From Microbacterium sulfonylureivorans (GTDB lineage Bacteria > Actinomycetota > Actinomycetes > Actinomycetales > Microbacteriaceae): a stretch of 64,000 nt of DNA. The position numbers and the translations under genes were made by a program. The stretch covers positions 248,001-312,000 of the forward strand of contig NZ_RJAD01000001.1 of the NCBI RefSeq assembly GCF_003999995.1. The letters are read 5' to 3'. The number at the start of each line of letters is the position of its first letter. Position 1 is the first letter of the stretch. Below, in pieces: positions 54,107 to 64,000 of the stretch. A model generated the notes under the pieces. That model was not told where the DNA came from. It saw nothing but the letters and a program-made list of their open reading frames with translations, and ran no database searches.

Positions 54107-55597
54107 GTGACCGCGTATCCGGCCTGGACACCGGCATCCCGACCGGGGATCATCCCGCTGCATCCGCTGTCGTTCGGCACGATCCTCGGGCGCTCGTTCG
54201 CGGCGCTGCGGCAGAACCCCCGCGTGCTCCTCGGATTCGCGCTCATCGTGCAGACCCTGGCGTATCTCGTCGTGCTCGTCGCCGTGATCGGCGTCGCGTT
54301 CGCGTCGTTCTCACGCCTCGACACGCTGTCTCCGGGCACCGACGAGTTCGAGGCGGTGCTCGCGGGGTCGATCGCCGTCACGCTCGTCGCGGGTCTCGTC
54401 CTGGGGCTGGCTGCCGGCGCGCTCGGGGTCATCGTGCAGGGCATCGTCGTCACGGAGGTCGCACACGCGGCCGTCGCCGAGAAGCTGACACTCGGCGCCC
54501 TGTGGCGCCAGGTGAAGCCCATCGCGTGGCGCCTGATCGGCTACTCGCTCCTGCTGATCCTCGCGATCGTCGCCGTCATCGCCGTCGCCGCGATCGCATT
54601 GGCCGGCATCGCCGTCGCCGCCGGCCCCCTCGCGATCCTCTTCACGATCCTGTTCGTCCTCGCGGCGATCCCGCTGACGTGGTGGCTGATGATCAAGCTG
54701 CTCCTCGCTCCCGCGGCGATCATCCTCGAGCACGCCACCATCGGGCGCGCGATCGCCCGGTCCTGGACGCTCACGCGGGGCCGCTTCTGGCCGGCACTCG
54801 GAATCATCCTCCTGATCTCCGTCGTGTTCGGCGCGGTCGCGCAGGTGATCAGCATCCCGTTCAGCTTCCTGACGACCGGGCTCACCACCGTCATCGCCCC
54901 GACGGGGGCGGTCGAGCCGTCGGCCGTCATCGCGATCATCGTCGGCGGCCTGCTCACGCAGGTCGTCACGCTTCTCCTGCAGTCGGTCGCCGTGGTCGTC
55001 CAGTCGACCGCCACCGCGATCATATACATCGACTGCCGCATGCGCCACGAGGGTCTCGACCTCGATCTGCTCGCGTACGTCGAGCGGCGGGATGCCGGAG
55101 CCACCGCACTCGCGGACCCCTACCGCGAGCACGTCGGGCGGACGATCACCCCCCGCCCAGGTGCGTACCAGCCGGCGTACGGCCCGGGCTACGGCGCGCC
55201 CGCATACCCGACCCCGTACGGCGCGCGCCCCCACGCTCCGGCCTACCCGCAGCCCGCGTACGGTCAGCCGGGCCACGGTCAGCCTGCCGGGCAGCCGGGC
55301 TACGGGCAGCCGCCGTACGCCCCGCCGGGCTACGGTCAGCCTGCCGGGCAGCCGGCGCAGACCCAACCGGGCCACCCGCAGTACGGACAGCCCGCTTACG
55401 GGCAACCGCCCTATGGACAGCCGAGCCACGGACAGCCGACGCCCGCCACCCCGATGCCCCCGGCCGTCCCCGCGACGGCACCCGCTCCCGACCCGGCGCC
55501 GTCCGGCTCCGAGCCCGCGGCCGATCCTGCGCCGACGACCTGGACTGCGCCGGGCGCCCCGGCCGACGGCGTCGACCGAGAGTCGCCGTGGGCTTGA
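54107..55597 (+). CDS. Membrane protein of the GPDPase-membrane-domain type with GYGQP tail
   Basis: A 496-aa protein. Residues 17-330 hold about six hydrophobic helices with the family segments ([31 protein letters not shown] and [25 protein letters not shown]) of the glycerophosphoryl-diester-phosphodiesterase membrane domain, without the catalytic domain. Residues 345-496 form a Pro/Gly/Tyr/Gln-rich tail with repeated GYGQP and PAGQP units, as in many actinobacterial envelope proteins. It is the first gene of a five-gene operon. An AGAGGA lies 9 nt before GTG 54107. Confidence 0.82.
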   Translation: MTAYPAWTPASRPGIIPLHPLSFGTILGRSFAALRQNPRVLLGFALIVQTLAYLVVLVAVIGVAFASFSRLDTLSPGTDEFEAVLAGSIAVTLVAGLVLGLAAGALGVIVQGIVVTEVAHAAVAEKLTLGALWRQVKPIAWRLIGYSLLLILAIVAVIAVAAIALAGIAVAAGPLAILFTILFVLAAIPLTWWLMIKLLLAPAAIILEHATIGRAIARSWTLTRGRFWPALGIILLISVVFGAVAQVISIPFSFLTTGLTTVIAPTGAVEPSAVIAIIVGGLLTQVVTLLLQSVAVVVQSTATAIIYIDCRMRHEGLDLDLLAYVERRDAGATALADPYREHVGRTITPRPGAYQPAYGPGYGAPAYPTPYGARPHAPAYPQPAYGQPGHGQPAGQPGYGQPPYAPPGYGQPAGQPAQTQPGHPQYGQPAYGQPPYGQPSHGQPTPATPMPPAVPATAPAPDPAPSGSEPAADPAPTTWTAPGAPADGVDRESPWA

Positions 55598-56301
55598 CGT
55601 TCGGCGGTGCGGCGGTTCTCGCCGCCGTGGGCCGGGCCGTGAACGAAGCGCGCGCGGCCGAGGCGGTGCCGCCGCTCACCCCGGACGGCGACGAGGCCCG
55701 CAGATGGGCGGAGCAGGAGCTCTCCGACCCGGTGTACGACATCGCCGAGCCCACGCCGTTCGACCGCATCGCGCGGGCGATCGCGGAGTTCTTCGAGAAC
55801 CTCTTCTCGACGGAGCTGTCGGGCCAGTGGGGGTCGGCCGTGGCGGTGGTCGCCGCGATCGTCGTCATCATCGTGATCGTCGTCGCCTTCGCTGTGTGGG
55901 GAGTGCCGCGCGCATCGCGGCGCGCACCGGGGCGGGCGCCCGCCCTGTTCGGCGACGAGGAGCACCGCTCCGCCGCCGAGCTGCGGGCGGCGGCGGCATC
56001 CCATGCCCGATCGGGTGACTGGGATGCCGCGATCGTGCTGCACTTCCGGGCGCTCGCGCGCGGATGCACCGAGCGCGGTGTCGTCGACACGCCGCCCGGC
56101 GCGACCGTCCACACGTTCGCGCGCGCCGCCGGGCGCGCCTTCCCCGCGCTCGCCGATCGCCTCGAAGCGGCCGCGACGGCGTTCGACGACGTGCGGTACC
56201 TGCGGCGCCCAGGCACCGCCGAGCTGTACCGCCTGGTCTCCGACACGGACGCCGCCGTCGTCGCGGCACGGCCGGCCGTTCGCGAGGAGGTGCCGGCGTG
56301 A
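55588..56301 (+). CDS. DUF4129 membrane protein
   Basis: A 237-aa protein that overlaps the preceding stop by 10 nt. A short N-terminus with [27 protein letters not shown] is followed by one TM helix (about 84-106) and the cytoplasmic DUF4129 domain ([38 protein letters not shown] ... [16 protein letters not shown]). DUF4129 proteins cluster with MoxR, DUF58 and DUF4350 in envelope-related operons. The function is unknown. GTG is favoured over the TTG two codons downstream. GTGA overlap with the next gene. Confidence 0.85.
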   Translation: MGLTFGGAAVLAAVGRAVNEARAAEAVPPLTPDGDEARRWAEQELSDPVYDIAEPTPFDRIARAIAEFFENLFSTELSGQWGSAVAVVAAIVVIIVIVVAFAVWGVPRASRRAPGRAPALFGDEEHRSAAELRAAAASHARSGDWDAAIVLHFRALARGCTERGVVDTPPGATVHTFARAAGRAFPALADRLEAAATAFDDVRYLRRPGTAELYRLVSDTDAAVVAARPAVREEVPA

Positions 56302-57500
56302 GCACCACGACCGACGCGCCGCGCACCTCGGACTCAGTGAATCCACCCGCCGCGCCCGCCCGCCGGCGGAGCACCGTCTGGATCGCGATCGCCGCGGTGC
56401 TGCTCCTCGTCGGCGGCATCGGCGCCGCGCTCGCCGCGGCAGGAGAATGGTCGCAGCGGGACGAGCTCGACCCCGAGTCTGCGGGACCCGACGGAACGCG
56501 CGCGCTCGTCGAGGTGCTCCGCGACCACGGCGTCGAGGTCCGCGTCGTCCGGGATCGCCGCGCGGCCGCCGACGCCCTCGCGACCGGGCCCGCCACGCTC
56601 GTCATCCCCGACACCCCGGCGCTCTCCGACGACGGACTGCTCACGGTGACCCGCGCGGCCGCCGACCTCGTGATGATCGATCCGCGGTCGCGCGCCCTCG
56701 ACCTGCTGAGCAGCGGCGCCGAGCCGGCCGGGGTCGCGCCGCCGGGCGTGGTCCAGCCGGGGTGCGACCTGCCGGATGCCGTGCGGTCCGGGGGGATCGA
56801 GCCCGGCGCCGTGTACCTGACGGCCGACGACGATGCCGTCGCGTGCTATCCGTCGGGCGACGGCCACGGCCTGCTCGTGGGCGAGGTCGACGGCCGGCGC
56901 ATCGTCGCCGTCGACGGCACGGTGCTGTTCACCAACGAGCGCCTCGCCGACGACGGCAACGCCGCGCTCGCGGTCAACCTCATCGGACGGCATCCGCTCG
57001 TCGTCTGGTATCAGCCCGGCCCGGGAGACACCGACCTCACCGACACCGACCCGACGCTCGGCGATCTCACCCCGCCGTGGGTGAGCCCGGTGATCGTGCT
57101 GCTTCTGGTGGCCGGAGTCGCCGCCGGGGTCTGGCGCGGCCGGCGCTTCGGGCCCCTCGTCGCCGAGCGCCTGCCGGTGATCGTCCGCGCCTCCGAGACC
57201 ACGGAGGGCCGCGCGCGCCTCTACGCGCAGTCGCGCGATGCCCTCCACGCGGCAGACCAGCTGCGTCTGGGCGCCCTCGAGCGCATCGGGCGCCTCCTCG
57301 GCCTCGGTCCCGCGGCGTCGGCGCCAGAGATCTCCGACGCGGCAGCCGGGCGCACGGGAATCGACCGCGGCGAGGCGCGCCGCATCCTCATCGACGACAT
57401 CCCGGCGAACGACGCCGACCTCGTCTCCCTCAGCCTTCGACTGCGCCATCTCGAGGACGCCGTGCACGCGGCCGTCCGCCCGGAAAGGAACCCGCGATGA
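56298..57500 (+). CDS. DUF4350 membrane protein
   Basis: A 400-aa protein. A TM helix at about 28-48 leads to an extracytoplasmic alpha/beta DUF4350 domain (GPDGTRALVEVLRDHGVEVRVVRDRRAA), which resembles a Rossmann-like or glutamine-amidotransferase-like fold. A second TM helix near 268-285 leads to a basic cytoplasmic end. It overlaps both neighbours by 4 nt. Its role in the MoxR operon is unknown; a part in substrate handling for the VWA-type partner is inferred. Confidence 0.83.
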   Translation: MSTTTDAPRTSDSVNPPAAPARRRSTVWIAIAAVLLLVGGIGAALAAAGEWSQRDELDPESAGPDGTRALVEVLRDHGVEVRVVRDRRAAADALATGPATLVIPDTPALSDDGLLTVTRAAADLVMIDPRSRALDLLSSGAEPAGVAPPGVVQPGCDLPDAVRSGGIEPGAVYLTADDDAVACYPSGDGHGLLVGEVDGRRIVAVDGTVLFTNERLADDGNAALAVNLIGRHPLVVWYQPGPGDTDLTDTDPTLGDLTPPWVSPVIVLLLVAGVAAGVWRGRRFGPLVAERLPVIVRASETTEGRARLYAQSRDALHAADQLRLGALERIGRLLGLGPAASAPEISDAAAGRTGIDRGEARRILIDDIPANDADLVSLSLRLRHLEDAVHAAVRPERNPR

Positions 57501-58486
57501 CCGACACTCCCCCGCCGCACCCCGCCACCCCCGACGATGCCGAGCTGCGCGAGGCGATGAACCGGGTGCGCCACGAGGTGGGCAAGGCCGTGATCGGCCA
57601 GGACGGCACGGTGACCGGCCTGCTGATCGCGCTGCTCTCGCGCGGTCATGTGCTGCTGGAAGGCGTGCCCGGCGTCGCGAAGACGCTCCTCGTGCGAGCC
57701 TTCAGCACAGCCCTCGGCCTCGACACCAAGCGGATCCAGTTCACCCCCGACCTGATGCCGGGCGACGTCGCCGGATCGATGATCTACGACGCGCGCAGCG
57801 GCGAGTTCGAGTTCCGGGAGGGTCCCGTCTTCACGAACGTCGTGCTCGCCGACGAGATCAACCGCACGCCCCCGAAGACCCAGGCGGCTCTCCTCGAGGC
57901 GATGGAGGAGCGCCAGGTCTCGACCGACGGCGTCACCCGCCCGCTCCCCGACCCCTTCCTGGTCGCGGCGACGCAGAACCCGATCGAGCACGAGGGCACG
58001 TACACGCTGCCCGAGGCGCAGCTCGATCGGTTCCTCCTCAAGCTGATCGTCGAGGTGCCCGTCCGCGATGCCGAGCTCGCCGTGCTCCGTCGTCACGCGA
58101 ACGGCTTCGATCCGCGCGACCTCGCGGGCGCGGGCCTGCGCCCCGCCGCGAGCGCGGATGAGATCCGCGCGGCGCAGCGGGCTGCGGCATCCGTCACCGT
58201 CTCCGACGACGTGCTGGGCTACGTCGTCGACCTCGCGCAGGCCACCCGCCGCAGCCCGTCGGTGCAGCTCGGGGTCAGCCCGCGCGCCGCGACGGCGCTG
58301 CTCGCCGCGTCGAAGGCGTGGGCCTGGCTCGGCGGCTACCCCGCCATCACGCCCGACCACGTCCAGACGATGCTCGTGCCGACGTGGCGTCACCGTATCC
58401 GCCTGCGCCCCGACGCCGAGCTCGAAGGCGTGTCGGTCGACGCGGTGCTGGGCTCGGTGCTGCAGCAGACCCGAGTGCCCATCTAG
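57497..58486 (+). CDS. MoxR-family AAA+ ATPase
   Basis: A 329-aa AAA+ chaperone. Walker A GVPGVAKT, Walker B VVLADEINR, sensor 1 ATQNP and the lid helices (DRFLLKLIVEVP, GVSPRAATALLAASKAWAWL) are intact. MoxR proteins work with DUF58/VWA partners to insert cofactors or mature complexes. Here it sits between DUF4350 and DUF58. ATG 57497 overlaps the previous stop. Confidence 0.94.
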   Translation: MTDTPPPHPATPDDAELREAMNRVRHEVGKAVIGQDGTVTGLLIALLSRGHVLLEGVPGVAKTLLVRAFSTALGLDTKRIQFTPDLMPGDVAGSMIYDARSGEFEFREGPVFTNVVLADEINRTPPKTQAALLEAMEERQVSTDGVTRPLPDPFLVAATQNPIEHEGTYTLPEAQLDRFLLKLIVEVPVRDAELAVLRRHANGFDPRDLAGAGLRPAASADEIRAAQRAAASVTVSDDVLGYVVDLAQATRRSPSVQLGVSPRAATALLAASKAWAWLGGYPAITPDHVQTMLVPTWRHRIRLRPDAELEGVSVDAVLGSVLQQTRVPI

Positions 58487-58488
58487 AC

Positions 58489-59790
58489 ATGTACCTCACC
58501 GGACGCCTCCCGCTCCTCGTCGCCCTCGGCGCCGTGCCTGTCGTGCTGCTCTCGACGGCGGGTCTCGACGCGTGGCTGGCGATGGCCGGGTGGGTGCTCC
58601 TGTGCCTCGTCGTGGCCCTCGTCGACGCCGCCGTCGCCCCCGATCCGCGCCTGGTGCAGGTGGAGCGACGGATGCCGCGCCGCGTGCTCCTCGGCGAGCC
58701 CGCGGTCGCCGAGGTCGGGCTGCGCAACACCGGGTCGCGCACCGTGCGCGGGCGCTTCCGCGATGCCTGGCAGCCGACGGCGGGCGCCCCGCCGGAGCGG
58801 ATCCCGATCGTGATTCCGCCCGGCGAGCGACGCACGTCGCCGCTGGCGCTGCTCCCCCGTCGACGCGGTGAGCTGTCCACGCGCTTCGTCGTCCTGCGCT
58901 CCGACGGTCCGCTGCGGCTCGCAGGGCGTCAGGCCCGGCTCGACGCGGTCGGCGCGATCCGCGTGCTGCCGCCCTTCACGGCGCGGCGGCACCTGCCGTC
59001 GAGACTCGCCCGGCTGCGCGAGCTCGACGGCAACACCAGCGTGCAGGTCCGCGGGCAGGGCACGGAGTTCGACAGCCTTCGCGAGTACGTCCGCGGCGAC
59101 GACGTGCGCTCGATCGACTGGCGCGCGACTGCCCGCTCCAGCACGACGATGCTCCGCACCTGGCGGCCCGAGCGCGACCGTCATGTCGTGATCGTGGTCG
59201 ACACCGGGCGCACCTCTGCGGCGCGAGTCGGGGACGGCGTCCGCATGGATGCCGCGATGGAGGCAGCACTCCTGCTCGCGGCGCTCGCGAACCGTGCGGG
59301 CGACCACACCCATCTGCTCATGTTCGACCGGGTCACCCGCGCACGCGTGACCCGTGTGGACGGCCCGGCGCTGCTGCCTGCGCTGGTCGACGCGATGGCG
59401 CCGGTGGAGCCGCAGCTGATCGACACCGACTGGGACGCCGCGTTCGCCCAGGTCCGTGCGCTCACCTCTCGGCCGTCGCTCGTCGTGCTGCTGACGGCCC
59501 AGGACGCCGCCGAGGCCGCACGCGGGTTCCTCGGCTCGCTCCCCGCGCTCAGCCGGCGCACCCACGTCCTGATCGGCACGGTGACCGAGGAGGCGACGCC
59601 CCGCGAGGCGCGTCCCGACGCGGCATCCGTCTACCGTGAGGCCGCGGGCGAGAAGACGGCACGGGATGCCGCGACCGTCGCGGCCGCGGTCGGACGCGCG
59701 GGCGCCGAGGCCATCGCCGACACGCCCGAGCGCCTGCCGCCGCGCATCGCCGACCGCTATCTCGCCCTGAAGGCGTCCGGGCGCCTCTGA
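58489..59790 (+). CDS. DUF58 protein with VWA-like domain
   Basis: A 433-aa protein. Two N-terminal TM helices at about 8-45 lead to a beta-rich domain, then the DUF58 signature (GTEFDSLREYVRGDDVRSIDWRATARS) and a VWA-like segment (VVIVVDTGRTSA). DUF58 proteins are MoxR partners and are needed for envelope integrity in mycobacteria. Two nt separate it from moxR. It ends the operon; no transglutaminase gene follows. Confidence 0.9.
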   Translation: MYLTGRLPLLVALGAVPVVLLSTAGLDAWLAMAGWVLLCLVVALVDAAVAPDPRLVQVERRMPRRVLLGEPAVAEVGLRNTGSRTVRGRFRDAWQPTAGAPPERIPIVIPPGERRTSPLALLPRRRGELSTRFVVLRSDGPLRLAGRQARLDAVGAIRVLPPFTARRHLPSRLARLRELDGNTSVQVRGQGTEFDSLREYVRGDDVRSIDWRATARSSTTMLRTWRPERDRHVVIVVDTGRTSAARVGDGVRMDAAMEAALLLAALANRAGDHTHLLMFDRVTRARVTRVDGPALLPALVDAMAPVEPQLIDTDWDAAFAQVRALTSRPSLVVLLTAQDAAEAARGFLGSLPALSRRTHVLIGTVTEEATPREARPDAASVYREAAGEKTARDAATVAAAVGRAGAEAIADTPERLPPRIADRYLALKASGRL

Positions 59791-59925
59791 GCGGCGCCGG
59801 GGACGCGGCATCCGCTTCGATGACGCGCGAGAGACCACCGGGTGAACGCGCGGCGAAACCTCGCGTGACCGGGCGTAACCCGCGGACACTCCGGCCACGC
59901 TTCCTGGGAATCGGCTGACAGTGGC

Positions 59926-59931
59926 GATACT
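59926..59931 (+). promoter_or_regulatory. Candidate -10 of the aquaporin gene
   Basis: GATACT, followed about 12 nt later by AGGAAAGGAG and the ATG at 59957. Confidence 0.4.
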
Positions 59932-59956
59932 CTCGCGACGAGGAAAGGAGTCCGCC

Positions 59957-60745
59957 ATGTCGGATACCACCACCAAGCCCAGTACGGTGAACAAGCTCGT
60001 CGCAGAGGCTCTGGGAACGTTTCTGCTCGTCTTCGGCTCCATCGGCGCCGCCCTGTTCGCCTCGGACTTCGGCACCGGTGCGAACGGTTCGTCGCTCGGC
60101 ATCGGGTTCCTGGGCGTCTCGCTCGCGTTCGGTCTGACGCTGCTCGCCGGCATCTACACGTGGGGCCCGATCTCGGGAGGCCACTTCAACCCGGCCGTGA
60201 CCTTCGGCCTCGCGGCCGCGGGGCGCTTCCCGTGGAAGGAGACCCCCGGATACCTGGTCGCCCAGATCATCGGCGGCGCGCTGGGCACCACGCTGATCGT
60301 GCTGATCGGCATCTTCGGCCCGGCGGACTGGCTCGCCAACGCACAGGACAGCGGCTTCGCCAGCAACGGCTTCGGCGAGTACTCGCCCGGCGGCTTCGAG
60401 CTCGGCGCAGCGATCATCGCCGAGATCCTCTTCACGGCCGTGTTCCTGCTCGTGATCCTCGGCGTGACCCACCCGCAGCGCGGCACCGCCGGCTTCGCCG
60501 GGCTCGCGATCGGCCTCACTCTGACGTTCATCCACCTGGCCTCGATCCCGATCGACAACACGTCGGTCAACCCCGCCCGCTCGATCGCCACCGCGATCTA
60601 CGGCGGCGGCGCGGCCCTCGGCCAGCTGTGGGTGTTCATCGTGTTCCCGCTCGTCGGCGGGCTTCTCGCCGGGTTCCTGCACCGTGCGCTCTTCGAGCCC
60701 AAGGGCAGCATCCCGCCCGCTCCGGCCGAAGCACGCGTCAAGTAG
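59957..60745 (+). CDS. aqpZ: Aquaporin of the MIP family (AqpZ-like)
   Basis: A 262-aa channel with six TM helices and the two half-helices NPA (HFNPAVTFG and SVNPARSIA). The N-terminus VAEALGTFLLVFG is the family start. Loop lengths fit water-selective aquaporins rather than glycerol facilitators. AAAGGAG lies 6 nt before the ATG. It converges on katG through a bidirectional terminator. Its place beside katG/furA hints at H2O2 movement (inference). Confidence 0.92.
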   Translation: MSDTTTKPSTVNKLVAEALGTFLLVFGSIGAALFASDFGTGANGSSLGIGFLGVSLAFGLTLLAGIYTWGPISGGHFNPAVTFGLAAAGRFPWKETPGYLVAQIIGGALGTTLIVLIGIFGPADWLANAQDSGFASNGFGEYSPGGFELGAAIIAEILFTAVFLLVILGVTHPQRGTAGFAGLAIGLTLTFIHLASIPIDNTSVNPARSIATAIYGGGAALGQLWVFIVFPLVGGLLAGFLHRALFEPKGSIPPAPAEARVK

Positions 60746-60762
60746 ACCTCGCCGGTACGCCG

Positions 60763-60794
60763 AAGCGGCCCGCCCCGATCGGGGCGGGCCGCTT
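60763..60794. terminator. Bidirectional terminator between aquaporin and katG
   Basis: AAGCGGCCCGCCCC and GGGGCGGGCCGCTT form a 14-bp perfect stem with a GATC loop. CTGTCT follows on the plus strand. Confidence 0.88.
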
Positions 60795-60812
60795 CTGTCT
60801 GCGAGATGCGGG

Positions 60813-63636
<2,824 letters not shown>

Positions 63637-63643
63637 AGGTGTG

Positions 63644-64000
63644 TCAGCCGGCGACGAGCGTCGGGGTGCCCGCCTCGTACTCGGTGAGGTCCCCTGTCTC
63701 CCCGCGGCGATGAGCGCGCCCGCCGACCACGATCATGTACGCCAGGAAGAGCCCGAGGGCGGCCGCGCCGATGCCGATCTTCACCGCCCACGGCCACGGC
63801 TGCGCCGTGACGAATCCTTCGATGAGACCGGCGACCGCCAGCGCGATGACGAGCCCGATCGCGATCGTCGCGAGCGAGCGCCCGGCCGACGCGAGCGACT
63901 CGCCACGGGTGCGGCGCCCGGGCGCCACCCACGCCCAGAAGATCGACAGCCCGGCGGCCGCCGCCACGAAGAGGGACGTGAGTTCGAGCAGCCCGTGGGG
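63644..64000 (-). CDS. SpoIIM/DUF95-type membrane protein, 5' end outside the window
   Basis: About 118 residues remain, reading from the right edge. PHGLLELTSLFVAAAAGLSIFWAWVAPG is the conserved core of SpoIIM/DUF95 proteins, with the HGLLE motif. Three hydrophobic segments follow (TIAIGLVIALAVAGLIEGFV and IGIGAAALGLFLAYMIVVGG). Family members accompany MoxR-DUF58 operons, which lie 4 kb to the left here. The start is beyond the window. Confidence 0.85.
   Translation of the reverse strand, partial: PHGLLELTSLFVAAAAGLSIFWAWVAPGRRTRGESLASAGRSLATIAIGLVIALAVAGLIEGFVTAQPWPWAVKIGIGAAALGLFLAYMIVVGGRAHRRGETGDLTEYEAGTPTLVAG

Overview
The window reads as a chromosomal segment of a high-GC actinobacterium of the family Microbacteriaceae, most likely Microbacterium or a close relative. 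The evidence is the GC-rich codon use, the mycothiol-type SigR/RsrA pair, WhiB1, PdtaS, MtrAB-LpqB, the fused Kgd-type 2-oxoglutarate dehydrogenase, GuaB1, and a gene order that partly matches the core whiB1/pdtaS/sigH/aroA and secA/hpf/mtrAB neighbourhoods of other Actinobacteria. I see no tRNA, rRNA, transposase, prophage or CRISPR array. Genus assignment is inference from protein and gene-order resemblance.

Layout. 1-13.4 kb: metX (cut by the left edge), a secreted cell-wall-type protein, a Nudix hydrolase, an MFS exporter, a thiamine-binding-type protein, a GT87 mannosyltransferase-like protein, NAD(P)HX dehydratase, an Old Yellow Enzyme, two CNNM/CorC membrane proteins, a nuclease-like gene framed by intergenic repeats, and guaB1. 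13.4-23.5 kb: kgd, a convergent APC permease, and a divergent lipid/glycerol-phosphate cluster (tetR-glpD against an AGPS-like flavoenzyme and a diacylglycerol kinase) with one shared operator. 23.5-38.2 kb: housekeeping and stress genes (rsrA-sigR, aroA-rsgA-bcp, whiB1, pdtaS, an orphan Tad/CpaE-like pair, an Rv3235-family gene, alaA, secA). 38.3-48.2 kb: a same-strand block absent from the usual secA-hpf neighbourhood, holding two PadR-led operons, a MacB/FtsX-type ABC transporter, a 33-codon ORF, a DEAD-box helicase and a coiled-coil protein. It ends in a 51-bp tandem repeat. 48.2-53.9 kb: hpf, comF, lpqB, mtrB, mtrA. 54.1-59.8 kb: an envelope operon (GPDPase-membrane-domain protein, DUF4129, DUF4350, MoxR, DUF58). 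59.9-63.6 kb: aquaporin, katG and furA. 63.6 kb to the end: a SpoIIM/DUF95 gene cut by the right edge.

How the genes work together. Several modules are redox-related: SigR-RsrA, WhiB1 (Fe-S), Bcp and FurA-KatG. Many genes appear to be transcribed without a leader: a TANNNT-type -10 hexamer lies 5-8 nt before an ATG or GTG and no ribosome-binding site is seen. This pattern was used to choose several starts. Many gene pairs overlap by ATGA or GTGA, showing translational coupling.

The most notable unexplained structures are: the heptamer GGATGCC, about 90 copies on both strands by eye and repeatedly paired into perfect intergenic hairpins; a dispersed CGCAGTTCG/CGAACTGCG dyad that also brackets the nuclease-like gene; the 33-aa ORF behind the ABC exporter; the shared leaderless TetR promoter/operator; and two perfect DnaA boxes 1 kb apart.
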